Positions 17,294 to 25,586 of a stretch of 64,000 bases of DNA are shown here, piece after piece. Under the pieces are notes generated by a model. The model did not search any database. It was not told the DNA's origin and was given only the letters and a program-made list of their open reading frames with translations. The translations under genes were made by a program, and so were the position numbers. Origin of the DNA: Marivita sp965656765 (GTDB lineage Bacteria > Pseudomonadota > Alphaproteobacteria > Rhodobacterales > Rhodobacteraceae); contig NZ_CBFHLV010000005.1 of NCBI RefSeq assembly GCF_965656765.1, forward strand, positions 27,230 to 91,229. The letters are read 5' to 3'. How positions within the stretch are numbered: the stretch's first letter is position 1; every line of letters starts with the position of its first letter.

Positions 17294-18046
17294 ATGAAAC
17301 TTCTGGACGGACAAATCGCTATCATCACGGGGGCGGCCAGTGCACGGGGGCTGGGCAAGGCCACAGCCCGTCTTTTCGCATCACATGGCGCAAGGATTGT
17401 GATACTTGATCTGGATGCGGCGCAAGCCGAGGATGCGGCGGCTGATATCGGTGACGGTAACCTGGGCCTTGCTTGTGATGTAACGCACAAGCCTGACTGC
17501 GATGCAGCCGCCACAACAGTGCTCGAGGCCTTTGGACAGATCGACATTTTGGTCAACAATGCTGGCATCACTCAGCCGCTCAAGATCATGGATATCACGC
17601 ATGAAAACTATGATGCGGTGTTGGACGTTAATTTGCTTGGCACGCTGAATATGAGCCAAGCCGTGATCCCCCATATGCGGGACCGCAAGACGGGCAAGCT
17701 TATCAACATGTCTTCTGTATCCGCACAGCGTGGTGGTGGGATTTTTGGTGGGCCGCATTATTCCGCAGCAAAGGCTGGGATTCTGGGTTTGACCAAGGCA
17801 ATGGCCCGCGAGCTTGCGCCTGATGGCATCCGGTCAAACGCGATCTGTCCCGGGTTTATCGCCACAGACATTACGGGGGGCAAACTGACGTCCGATATGA
17901 TGGAGCAGATCCTTGGCGGCATCCCGATGGGTCGGGCAGGTGAAGCTTCGGACGTGGCAGGGTGTGCCTTGTTCTTGGCGTCAGACCTTTCGGCTTATGT
18001 CACAGGATCAGAGATTGATGTGAACGGGGGATCATTGATCCACTAG
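17294..18046 (+). CDS. Short-chain dehydrogenase/reductase (SDR)
   Basis: A 250-residue classical SDR. The nucleotide motif is TGAASARGLGKATA, the NNAG motif is present, and the catalytic Ser and Tyr-Lys are in SSVSAQ and YSAAKAG. It is the last gene of the split transketolase operon, 33 bases after the beta-hydroxyacid dehydrogenase. It probably interconverts a hydroxyl and a keto group on a sugar or sugar acid. The sequence does not distinguish between gluconate 5-dehydrogenase-like, polyol dehydrogenase-like and other SDR roles. Confidence 0.8.
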   Translation: MKLLDGQIAIITGAASARGLGKATARLFASHGARIVILDLDAAQAEDAAADIGDGNLGLACDVTHKPDCDAAATTVLEAFGQIDILVNNAGITQPLKIMDITHENYDAVLDVNLLGTLNMSQAVIPHMRDRKTGKLINMSSVSAQRGGGIFGGPHYSAAKAGILGLTKAMARELAPDGIRSNAICPGFIATDITGGKLTSDMMEQILGGIPMGRAGEASDVAGCALFLASDLSAYVTGSEIDVNGGSLIH

Positions 18047-18056
18047 ATTTTTTTGG

Positions 18057-19034
18057 TCACATACTGACCAGCTGCCCGCCATCAAGCTTCAGGTCGTGGA
18101 CAGTCAAATCGTGGCTCACTAAAATCTCATCAATCTGGTCGGAATGAGCGCTGACCTCCTGGTCCAGCCATTCCAGGAACAACCTCACGGCGCGGCGGTT
18201 CAGATATCGTGCAGGACAGATGGCCCAGTAGGATGGAAATGTCAGAACTGGGATTGCAGGTAAGATCGGAACAAGCCGACCTTCGGCAACTTCTGGCAGG
18301 GCAAGGGCCAACGATTCTAGAACGATACCGGCCCCATCCAGCGCAAGCTGCAAAGCCATCGACGACCGATCCATGAGGATAGATTTTTGGTTGCCCTGTG
18401 TGACAATCCCGTTGTGATAGAGCCAGAAATCCCATTGGCACAACGCCCGCGCACTGTCGATCAAACGCGCCTGATCTAGCAGGGCGCCGGGATTGTCTGA
18501 GGGACTCAGTTCAGCCAGATAACCTGGACTGCACAATGGGAGGACGTGGTCGTGGACAACCGCCCGCGAATGCAGGCCCTGCCAATCCCCCGTGCCATAG
18601 CGAATATCGAGATCCATAACTTCGCGTTCGAAATCGGTTGGGTCCGGTGCTGCATCGACACGCAAATCCCAGTCTGGATGGCGCGCGACGAAATCGGCCA
18701 ACCGGGGACCAAGCCACCGCACGCCGAAACTTGGGGTGACCCGAAGATTTAACCGATGCGTTTCGCGCGTTTTTCCCAAATGACGACCGGCATCGCGCAG
18801 TAAGCGCAAGGCCGTTGTCGAGGATTGGAACAGTTGTTCGCCTTCCAGTGTCAGACTCAGCGTGCGCCCGTCACGACGGAAAAGCTTGATGCCCAGCCGC
18901 TGTTCCAAAAGCTTGATCTGTTGGCTAACAGCAGAAGGCGAGACAGACAATTCTTCGGCGGCGCGGGTGATGGTCCCACGCCGCGCCACGGTTTCAAAAT
19001 AAAGATATGCGTTCAGGTTGGTGGTCAAAGACAT
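18057..19034 (-). CDS. LysR-family transcriptional regulator, GcvA-like
   Basis: A 325-residue LysR regulator with an N-terminal helix-turn-helix (TITRAAEELSVSPSAVSQQIKLLEQRLG, near residues 20-45) and a substrate-binding domain with the GVRWLGPRLADF start typical of the GcvA subgroup. It is convergent with the split transketolase operon, ten bases from the SDR stop. Its C-terminus is about 20 residues longer than usual. Its target may be the divergent promoter with the inverted repeat at 14371-14407, or its own operon; neither can be decided from sequence. Confidence 0.85.
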   Translation of the reverse strand: MSLTTNLNAYLYFETVARRGTITRAAEELSVSPSAVSQQIKLLEQRLGIKLFRRDGRTLSLTLEGEQLFQSSTTALRLLRDAGRHLGKTRETHRLNLRVTPSFGVRWLGPRLADFVARHPDWDLRVDAAPDPTDFEREVMDLDIRYGTGDWQGLHSRAVVHDHVLPLCSPGYLAELSPSDNPGALLDQARLIDSARALCQWDFWLYHNGIVTQGNQKSILMDRSSMALQLALDGAGIVLESLALALPEVAEGRLVPILPAIPVLTFPSYWAICPARYLNRRAVRLFLEWLDQEVSAHSDQIDEILVSHDLTVHDLKLDGGQLVSM

Positions 19035-19074
19035 GAATTGGGGCGACGCTGCGCCAGAGAGGCGTTTTTTGCCT

Positions 19075-19920
19075 TCACTGAGCTGCGACAGCTTCTTGGC
19101 GCTGGCGACCCAAACCTTCGACTTCGACCTCCATCACATCGCCGGGCTTGAGGAAACGCTGCGGCTTCATTCCCATTCCAACACCTGATGGTGTGCCGGT
19201 CGCGATGATATCACCCGGCATGAGCTGCATGAACTGACTCATGCGGCTAATGATCTGGCGCACGTTGAAGATCATGTCACTTGTGTTGGAATCCTGTACC
19301 GTTTCGCCGTTCAAGTCGAGAGAGACACGCAAGGATTGAGGATCGGGGATTTCGTCGGCAGTCACGAGATATGGTCCAACCGGTCCGAAAGTGGGTGCGG
19401 ACTTGCCCTTGATCCACTGCCCCTGACGTTCAATTTGGAATTCGCGTTCCGACACATCATTGATCGTGCAGTACGCTGCGACATGGTCAAGTGCGTCGTC
19501 CTCGCTCACGTAGAGGGTCGGTTTTCCGATCACTACGCCGAGTTCGACTTCCCAATCGCCTTTAACGGAAGAGCGCGGGATGATGACTGGATCAAATGGG
19601 CCGGATAGGGCCGAGCTGGCCTTGGAAAAGATGATCGGCTCCGCGGGTTCGGCCATGCCGCTTTCTTTGGCGTGGAGTGCATAGTTCAGACCGATGCAAA
19701 AGAAGTTCGGTACCGAGGCCAGAGCACAGCCAATGCGCCCGGGCTCATTGACGACCGGAAGGGCTGCCACATCCAAGCCGCGGATTCTTTCCAGGGCTTC
19801 CAGCGATACGCTTTCACCTGCAAAATCAGCGGCCTTTCCAGACAGGTCCCGTACGTTCCCGTCTTTGTCCAGAATGCCGGGTTTTTCCTGGCCCACGGGC
19901 CCGAATCGCAAAAGCTTCAT
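19075..19920 (-). CDS. Fumarylacetoacetate hydrolase-family protein, probable 2,4-diketo-3-deoxy sugar-acid hydrolase
   Basis: A 281-residue FAH-family enzyme. The N-terminal MKLLRFGPVGQEKPG, the core FCIGLNYALHAKESGM, the metal-site Glu residues in DWEVELGVVIG and the terminal TGTPSGVGMG block all match the group containing ureidoglycolate lyase and the 2,4-diketo-3-deoxy-L-fuconate / L-rhamnonate hydrolases. The start is ATG 19920; the longer upstream frame runs into the GntR gene. It lies 11 bases behind gntR in the same direction. With the SDR at 30043-30765, which resembles 2-keto-3-deoxy-L-fuconate dehydrogenase, it would cleave the diketo acid to pyruvate and a hydroxyacid. The pathway assignment is inference. 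Confidence 0.78.
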   Translation of the reverse strand: MKLLRFGPVGQEKPGILDKDGNVRDLSGKAADFAGESVSLEALERIRGLDVAALPVVNEPGRIGCALASVPNFFCIGLNYALHAKESGMAEPAEPIIFSKASSALSGPFDPVIIPRSSVKGDWEVELGVVIGKPTLYVSEDDALDHVAAYCTINDVSEREFQIERQGQWIKGKSAPTFGPVGPYLVTADEIPDPQSLRVSLDLNGETVQDSNTSDMIFNVRQIISRMSQFMQLMPGDIIATGTPSGVGMGMKPQRFLKPGDVMEVEVEGLGRQRQEAVAAQ

Positions 19921-19931
19921 CGCTGTTTTCC

Positions 19932-20594
19932 TTACGTTTCCTGAGTCGCTGTTTCTTGTTCTATGACGGAACGAATGTCTTCGGCCAAGTGCCAGAGGTG
20001 GTTGTCGATCGCGTCGCGGGCGGCGTCTGTTTCGCGTGCGCGAAGAGCATCTAGAATCATAGTGTGTTGATTGACGACACGTTCCCGATTGCGACGTTGG
20101 CGTGCTGCAAGATACCGGGCGCGCCATAGGCGGCGTAGGAATGTGCCATGTGTTTCGGCCAGCGCCTTGTTGCCGGAAGCCGCTGCGATGGCCATGTGAA
20201 ACGACATGTCGATCTCGAACATTTCCAATGGATCGGTGGTATCGAAATTGTCTGACATGTATTTTGTGATGTCTGCCAGATGTTCGATCTCGGCATCGGA
20301 TGCGTTCTTGCAGGCGAGCTCGGCCGACAGTTTTTCCAAGGCGATCAAGACCTCGGTCTGCTCCGCGACTTCAGAATAATCGGACAGCGCAACAATTGGG
20401 CTTCGCGATGGACGCAATTCGACCAGCCCTTCTTTTGCGAGGATGCGCACAGCCTCGCGGATAGGTGTGCGACTCACTCCCATGTCGGATGCGATATCGC
20501 GTTCCTTGACAGATGCTCCGGGCAAGAGCTTGCCGCGCAAGATGTCACGACGAAGCCGATGGGCAATTTGTTCAGCGAGTGTTTCTTTCGACAT
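19932..20594 (-). CDS. GntR-family regulator, FadR subfamily with FCD domain, probable regulator of the sugar-acid regulon
   Basis: A 220-residue regulator with a winged helix-turn-helix (residues about 10-70; VKERDIASDMGVSRTPIREAVRIL) and an all-helical FCD ligand domain. The FCD metal ligands are visible as FEIDMSFH and the later His residues in NQHTMI and DNHLWH. Start ATG 20594 gives the normal N-terminus. It is divergent from dctPQM, and the shared gap carries two perfect palindromes with core TGGTATACCA. FadR-type regulators ExuR and UxuR of E. coli bind an almost identical box in hexuronate genes. Copies of this box before other operons in the window make this protein the likely master regulator, probably a repressor relieved by a sugar-acid ligand. 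Confidence 0.88.
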   Translation of the reverse strand: MSKETLAEQIAHRLRRDILRGKLLPGASVKERDIASDMGVSRTPIREAVRILAKEGLVELRPSRSPIVALSDYSEVAEQTEVLIALEKLSAELACKNASDAEIEHLADITKYMSDNFDTTDPLEMFEIDMSFHMAIAAASGNKALAETHGTFLRRLWRARYLAARQRRNRERVVNQHTMILDALRARETDAARDAIDNHLWHLAEDIRSVIEQETATQET

Positions 20595-20677
20595 CCGGTT
20601 TTTTCTGCACAATCAGACGCTTCCGCGGAACGTTTTTGATGACTGGTCGTTCAAGGCGTTTCGATAAAAGTTCGAAA

Positions 20678-20691
20678 TTTGGTATACCAAA
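20678..20691. promoter_or_regulatory. GntR/FCD operator palindrome, gntR side
   Basis: A perfect 14-base palindrome TTTGGTATACCAAA, 84 bases upstream of the gntR start and 127 bases upstream of dctP. The core equals the ExuR/UxuR consensus and recurs elsewhere in the window. Confidence 0.82.
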
Positions 20692-20734
20692 AAATCTTGC
20701 GTGTCGAGTTTCCATTCGCTACGTTTCATTTCAG

Positions 20735-20748
20735 GATGGTATACCATC
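20735..20748. promoter_or_regulatory. GntR/FCD operator palindrome, dctP side
   Basis: A second perfect 14-base palindrome GATGGTATACCATC, 57 bases centre to centre from the first and 70 bases upstream of the dctP start, where it could overlap the dctP promoter. Confidence 0.82.
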
Positions 20749-20817
20749 TTTCGCGGCGCATCTATTGCGCCAAGGTGTGACAGGCGGTCGAGGAGAGCCG
20801 CCAAGGGAGGAATAACA

Positions 20818-21831
20818 ATGAATTTGAAGTCGACTTTGATGGCGGCTGGCGCGACGGCGATGATCGCCATGTCTGCAACAGCTGAGCCGGTGAACCTGCG
20901 CATCCAGACGCACTATGCTACCGAGCACCCGACCGGCAAAATGCTGGCAACATGGATCGATGACGTTCAGACAATGTCCGGTGGCGATATCACCATTGAG
21001 ATGTTCTATTCGTCCTCGGTCGTGGCGACAGTTGAAACGTTCGACGCGGCCATCAACGGCATCGTCGATTGTGACGCCACAGGCGGCGCGTATCAGACCG
21101 GCAAGAATCCTGCATTCCAGTTTGTTGGTGACATCATGGGCGGCTACGACACGCCTTGGCAGCAATACAGCTGGCTTTATCACGGCGGTGGCTGGGATGC
21201 GGCGCAAGAGCTGTACAATGCTCAGAACATGCAGCTGATTGGTTGGGCGATCTACGGCCAGGAATCGTTCTCGTCCTCCAAGCCGCTTGCTGGCCCCGAT
21301 GATTTGAAAGGCTGGAAGTTCCGTTCGCCTCCGGGCATGGAGACCGAGATTTTCGAAAAGATGGGCGCATCGCCGATCGTGATGGATTTCACCGAAATCT
21401 TTACCGCTCTGGAAACCGGCATTATCGATGGTGCTGACGCGTCGGGGCTTGCAAACAACGTTGGTCTGGGTCTGTACGACATCGTTAAGCACGCGACATA
21501 CCCGGGCTTCCACTCAATGCCATCTGACCACTTGGCTTGTAACCTTGATGTCTGGAATGGCCTGACCGAACAGCAGCGCCGTATCCTCGAGACAGCATGG
21601 CAGAAGCTGTCCTTCCAGATCGCTATGGCGAATGAAAAGGCCAACACCGAAGCTGCCGCTGCACTGCAAGAGCAGGGCGTCACGCTTTATGCTTGGTCCG
21701 ATGAAGACCGCAAAGAATTCCGCGTTGCCGCGCAGGCCGCTTGGGATGATTGGGCAACTCGCAGCCCTGAAGCTGCCGCATTGGTCGAAAGCCATAAAAG
21801 CTATCTGCGCCAGCTTGGCCTGATCAACTGA
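20818..21831 (+). CDS. TRAP transporter periplasmic solute-binding protein (DctP family)
   Basis: A 337-residue DctP-family binding protein. Residues 1-22 form a Sec signal peptide (cleavage after ATA), and the mature protein has the family's IQTHYATEHP start, the DLKGWKFRSPPG motif with the conserved Arg that binds the substrate carboxylate, and FTEIFTALETGIIDGAD. It captures an organic acid, most likely a sugar acid given the neighbours, for the DctQM membrane subunits. The start ATG at 20818 follows GGGAGGAAT. The promoter region carries two GntR operators, so expression probably depends on the divergent regulator. Confidence 0.92.
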   Translation: MNLKSTLMAAGATAMIAMSATAEPVNLRIQTHYATEHPTGKMLATWIDDVQTMSGGDITIEMFYSSSVVATVETFDAAINGIVDCDATGGAYQTGKNPAFQFVGDIMGGYDTPWQQYSWLYHGGGWDAAQELYNAQNMQLIGWAIYGQESFSSSKPLAGPDDLKGWKFRSPPGMETEIFEKMGASPIVMDFTEIFTALETGIIDGADASGLANNVGLGLYDIVKHATYPGFHSMPSDHLACNLDVWNGLTEQQRRILETAWQKLSFQIAMANEKANTEAAAALQEQGVTLYAWSDEDRKEFRVAAQAAWDDWATRSPEAAALVESHKSYLRQLGLIN

Positions 21832-21876
21832 TGAAAGCGTGTCACAGCCTTTGGTTATGACACCTCGTTGATACAA

Positions 21877-21900
21877 GCGGGCCCCTATGCCGGGGCCCGC
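21877..21900 (+). promoter_or_regulatory. Intercistronic hairpin between dctP and dctQ
   Basis: GCGGGCCCC (21877-21885) and GGGGCCCGC (21892-21900) form a perfect nine-pair GC stem with a six-base loop and no following U-run. It lies after the binding-protein gene, where such structures usually stabilise the upstream message or reduce readthrough into the membrane genes. Confidence 0.65.
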
Positions 21901-21964
21901 ATCTTAGAAGCAAGCAGTCATCATGGGCCGGTACAAGGCTCAGCATCTTCGAGGGAGGATCGGG

Positions 21965-22768
21965 ATGGAGAAGGACAGCCTTTGGTTGGGCTCGTTCAGG
22001 CAGCCTATTCGCATCGCCGCCATAGCTTTCACCGCGGTGGTTGCCGTGCTGTTTGTTTGGTTGGTCGGAAACCGCATACTGTCGGAAGATGCCATCGGGA
22101 TGCACGAAATGATCCGGCCTGCTGGTCGCCCGATCGTGCAGATCATGTTGTTCGCGATTGTGGGGTCAATCCTGACTGTTGCGCTTTATCTGTCTGACAC
22201 ACGAGGTGCAATTGAGTTCGAGCCGGACGGCGTGTTCGACATCGTATCGTTGGTGTGTTCGCGGATTGCGATGATCATGGTCGCACTCATCGTGATTGTG
22301 ATGTTTTATGAAGTGGTGTCGCGTTATGTCTTTGCGCGACCAACTCTTTGGGCAAATGAGCTGTCGCTTTGGATCGCGAGTTTTGTATTTCTGTTGGCTG
22401 GCCAATACGCCATGCAGCAGCGCAGCCACATCCGTATTTACGTGATTTACGACATGATGCCGCGCTGGATGCAGAAATCTTCTGATATTCTGTCTCTTTT
22501 CCTGATCTGGTTCTTCACTTTTGCGATGGTCTGGGGCGGTTTCGATGATGCCATGCGCCGGTTTTTGCGGATGGAGACGTTTGGCACCGCGTGGGATCCG
22601 CCCATTCCCGGCATCGTCAAACCCGCGATTCTGATCATCATCTGTTTCGTCGCTCTACAGGCTTTGTCGAACATCTTTTCTGACTGGAACAAATCGGCTG
22701 AACACCTGGCCGTAGATGACATCGACGAAACGGAAATCGAAAACATCCGTCGAACTTTGGAGAAGTAA
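21965..22768 (+). CDS. TRAP transporter small permease (DctQ family)
   Basis: A 267-residue membrane protein, longer than the usual DctQ of 160-200 residues because of two extra N-terminal hydrophobic segments (near residues 15-35 and 60-80). The DctQ core follows, with RYVFARPTLWANELSLW and QQRSHIRIYVIYDMMPRW. It partners the large permease in proton- or sodium-driven uptake. Start ATG 21965 has GAGGGAGGA upstream; ATG 21923 is in frame but lacks a good ribosome site. The large permease starts four bases after its stop. Confidence 0.88.
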   Translation: MEKDSLWLGSFRQPIRIAAIAFTAVVAVLFVWLVGNRILSEDAIGMHEMIRPAGRPIVQIMLFAIVGSILTVALYLSDTRGAIEFEPDGVFDIVSLVCSRIAMIMVALIVIVMFYEVVSRYVFARPTLWANELSLWIASFVFLLAGQYAMQQRSHIRIYVIYDMMPRWMQKSSDILSLFLIWFFTFAMVWGGFDDAMRRFLRMETFGTAWDPPIPGIVKPAILIIICFVALQALSNIFSDWNKSAEHLAVDDIDETEIENIRRTLEK

Positions 22769-22772
22769 GACA

Positions 22773-24404
22773 ATGGAAATGGAATTCCTAAGCTACCTCT
22801 CCTGGATGAAAGCTCCGGATGTGGCCACTCTGAGTATTTGGCTTTTGCTGGGCATGTTCTTCCTGCTTGCCATCGGCATGCCGCTTGGGTTCGCGTCAGC
22901 GTTTCTTGCGGTGGCCGTCCTGATCATGAAATTTGGTCCAGAGCTTTTGTTCCGCGATTTCGGCTCAGGGCCAATGTCGGTGCTTGCACAGGCGGTCTAT
23001 CGTCAGATGACCAACTATGTCCTGATATCGATACCCTTGTTCATCTTTATGGCCGCCCTGCTGGAACGGTCCGGCATTGCCAAAGACATGTATAACTCGT
23101 TGAACGTGTGGCTGTCTGGAACGCGCGGCGGTATTGCTATCGTTACGTCTATTATGGCTGTGATCATGGCTGCCATGTCTGGCATAATCGGGGGTGAAGT
23201 TGTTTTGCTGGGGTTGATCGCCCTGCCGCAAATGCTGCGGCTTGGGTACAACCAGAACCTCGCCATCGGGACGATCTGTGCGTCAGGGTCTTTGGGCACG
23301 ATGATCCCGCCATCCATCGTTTTGATTTTCTATGGTCTCGTGACGGAAACCTCGATCAAAGCGCTGTTCACAGCATCCTTCCTGCCGGGCTTTATGCTGG
23401 CGTCGTTCTTTATCATTTACATTGTGATCCGGACGCGGTTGAACCCATCGCTTGCGCCGTTGCCTGAGATTGACCCCGATGCGCCGGCCGGACGTGAAAA
23501 AGGTCTGATGTTTCTTGGATTCCTTTCCAAGTTTGGGCTTTGGATCATCGGCGTACTTTTCCTGCGCGCTCTTTTCTTCACGGTTACAGGGCAGAACACG
23601 CTACAAGAGGGCGAAGACCCGATCGCCTTAGGCATGGTCTATCACTTGCCATATATCGCTGTTGCGTTCGGTATTGCTGCCGCCGGCATGTATGCAATCG
23701 GTAAAGAGCGTGTGGCGACAGGTTGGGACATGGGCAAAGGGCTCATTGCACCTGTGGTCGTCATCGGTGTTGTGCTTGGCTCAATCTATATGGGGATCAC
23801 CGGCATCACCGAAGCCGCCGGCATGGGTGTCGTGGCGGTTTTCACCATCAGCGTGATCAGGCGCGAAATGACGTTCGAGATCATCTGGGACAGCCTGATC
23901 CGTACACTGAAATCCACCGGTACGATTATCTGGGTGACGATCGGTGCGGCCGCGCTTGCTGCGGCATACACGCTGTCAGGTGGTCCGACCTATGTAGCCA
24001 ACATGATCATTGCAGCTGAACTGCCCACCATGTCGATCATTCTTGTGATGATGTTCATCTTCCTCATCATGGGGATGTTTATGGACTGGGTTGGCATCGT
24101 TCTGTTGATCATGCCGGTGTTCCTACCCATCGTACTCAAGCTTCCTGTTCAGGAAATTGGTATCTTCGGGGAACTGAACCCTCGTCACGTAGCAATCTGG
24201 TTTGGTGTGGTGTTCTGTATGAACATGCAGGTCAGTTTCCTGTCGCCACCCTTCGGACCAGCGGCGTTCTATCTGAAATCGGTTGCACCGCCGCATATCA
24301 CTTTGACGCAGATCTTCCGTGGCTTCCTGCCTTTCATTGCGTTGCAGTTGATCGCGCTGTCTGTGCTCCTGATTTGGCCTCCGATTGTCACGATCTTCCT
24401 GTGA
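22773..24404 (+). CDS. TRAP transporter large permease (DctM family)
   Basis: A 543-residue, very hydrophobic protein of the DctM family. Typical blocks are PLGFASAFLAVAVL near the start, SIPLFIFMAALLERSGIAKDMY, the GSLGTMIPPSIVLIFYG motif and MDWVGIVLLIMPVFLPI. It is about 110 residues longer than common DctM proteins, with an internal extension around residues 240-330, matching the longer DctQ partner. It forms the translocation channel for the sugar acid captured by the DctP protein. A strong terminator follows at 24431-24459. Confidence 0.92.
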   Translation: MEMEFLSYLSWMKAPDVATLSIWLLLGMFFLLAIGMPLGFASAFLAVAVLIMKFGPELLFRDFGSGPMSVLAQAVYRQMTNYVLISIPLFIFMAALLERSGIAKDMYNSLNVWLSGTRGGIAIVTSIMAVIMAAMSGIIGGEVVLLGLIALPQMLRLGYNQNLAIGTICASGSLGTMIPPSIVLIFYGLVTETSIKALFTASFLPGFMLASFFIIYIVIRTRLNPSLAPLPEIDPDAPAGREKGLMFLGFLSKFGLWIIGVLFLRALFFTVTGQNTLQEGEDPIALGMVYHLPYIAVAFGIAAAGMYAIGKERVATGWDMGKGLIAPVVVIGVVLGSIYMGITGITEAAGMGVVAVFTISVIRREMTFEIIWDSLIRTLKSTGTIIWVTIGAAALAAAYTLSGGPTYVANMIIAAELPTMSIILVMMFIFLIMGMFMDWVGIVLLIMPVFLPIVLKLPVQEIGIFGELNPRHVAIWFGVVFCMNMQVSFLSPPFGPAAFYLKSVAPPHITLTQIFRGFLPFIALQLIALSVLLIWPPIVTIFL

Positions 24405-24430
24405 CCGATGACCTAGAAACAGGAAAAGTC

Positions 24431-24459
24431 AAAGGGGGCGGGATAACCTCGCCCCCTTT
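24431..24459 (+). terminator. Terminator after the TRAP genes
   Basis: AAAGGGGGCG (24431-24440) and CGCCCCCTTT (24450-24459) form a perfect ten-pair stem with a nine-base loop, just after the dctM stop. The T-containing end of the stem makes it rho-independent-like. The following sugar-acid genes may then need readthrough or their own promoter. Confidence 0.75.
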
Positions 24460-24486
24460 CTCAATGAGCTTAGTGTATATCGCGCC

Positions 24487-25575
24487 ATGACCACGCAGAT
24501 CGCACATGTGAAAACAGATCATTTCCTGATCCCGCTGCCGCACGCTCTGGAAGACAGCATGCATGGAAGAATGACCAGGTTCGAGGTTGTCACTTCCCGC
24601 GTTCTGGACAGTGATGGGGCAGAAGGTGTTGGTTACACATTCACTTGTGGCGTCAACGGTGGAGCGATTGCAGATATCCTTGGTCGTGAAATGACCCCGC
24701 TGGTGATGGGCCGAGACCCGTCTTTGGTCGAAGCGATCTGGAAAGATCTTTGGTGGGCGTTTCATTACGGCGGGCGTGGTGGTCCAACCGTTTTGGCGCT
24801 GTCCGCGTTCGATATGGCGCTTTGGGATCTCAAGGCGAAACGGGCGGGATTGCCTTTATGGCGCTTATTGGGCGGATTTGATGCCAATGTCCCATGCTAC
24901 GCGGGTGGCATAGACTTACACCTAACACCCGACGAATTGGTGGCTCAGACACACGAAAACATCGACAAAGGACACCGCGCTATCAAGATGAAAGTGGGTC
25001 GCGATCTTTTGCGCGAAGACGTGGCCAAGCTTGCTGCTCTACGTGATGCGTTTGGTCCAGATATGGCGCTGATGGCCGATGCGAATATGAAGTTTACTGT
25101 CGACGGCGCAATTCGCGCGGCCAAGGCTTTCGCTGACTTCGACCTCACGTGGTTCGAAGAGCCTATCCCACCAGAAGACCCAGCAGGCCATCGTCGTATC
25201 CTGACTGAAGGTGGGATTCCCGTCGCTTCGGGCGAAAACCTAAGGTCTTTGTGGGAATTCCGGACAGCTATCGAAGGTGGTGTGACTTTCCCTGAACCCG
25301 ATGTCACCAATTGTGGGGGGGTAACCCCATTCATGAAGATAGCCCGCCTAGCCGAGGCATTTCATCTGCCAGTGACCAGCCATGGTGCGCATGACATTAC
25401 CGTACAGCTACTCGCGGCTTGTCCGAACCGTTCGTATCTTGAGGCGCATGGCTTTGGGCTTGAAAACTACATCGAAAAGCCAGTTGAGATCGTTGACGGG
25501 CATGCAATCGCGCCAGATCGGCCCGGGCATGGCGTGGTCTTTGATTGGGACAAATTGGAAACGCTTCGCGCCTAA
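24487..25575 (+). CDS. Enolase-superfamily acid-sugar dehydratase (mandelate racemase subgroup)
   Basis: A 362-residue (beta/alpha)7-beta barrel enzyme of the mandelate racemase/muconate lactonising family. The catalytic set is visible: the Lys pair in AIKMKVG, metal ligands Asp in LMADANMKF, Glu in WFEEPIPP and Glu in ASGENL, and the His-Asp base in TSHGAHD with Asp in PDVTNCGG. This arrangement is that of acid-sugar dehydratases. It is shorter than L-fuconate or L-rhamnonate dehydratases (about 390-440). It follows the TRAP genes after a terminator and is 11 bases from the PhyH gene. The substrate is probably the acid imported by the TRAP system; identity unknown. Confidence 0.8.
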   Translation: MTTQIAHVKTDHFLIPLPHALEDSMHGRMTRFEVVTSRVLDSDGAEGVGYTFTCGVNGGAIADILGREMTPLVMGRDPSLVEAIWKDLWWAFHYGGRGGPTVLALSAFDMALWDLKAKRAGLPLWRLLGGFDANVPCYAGGIDLHLTPDELVAQTHENIDKGHRAIKMKVGRDLLREDVAKLAALRDAFGPDMALMADANMKFTVDGAIRAAKAFADFDLTWFEEPIPPEDPAGHRRILTEGGIPVASGENLRSLWEFRTAIEGGVTFPEPDVTNCGGVTPFMKIARLAEAFHLPVTSHGAHDITVQLLAACPNRSYLEAHGFGLENYIEKPVEIVDGHAIAPDRPGHGVVFDWDKLETLRA

Positions 25576-25586
25576 GGACACCTGTT

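Noticed and set aside
24431..24459. The hairpin as proof that the genes from 24487 are a separate transcription unit
   Set aside because: No convincing promoter was seen in the 27 bases that follow, so partial readthrough from the TRAP operon is equally possible.
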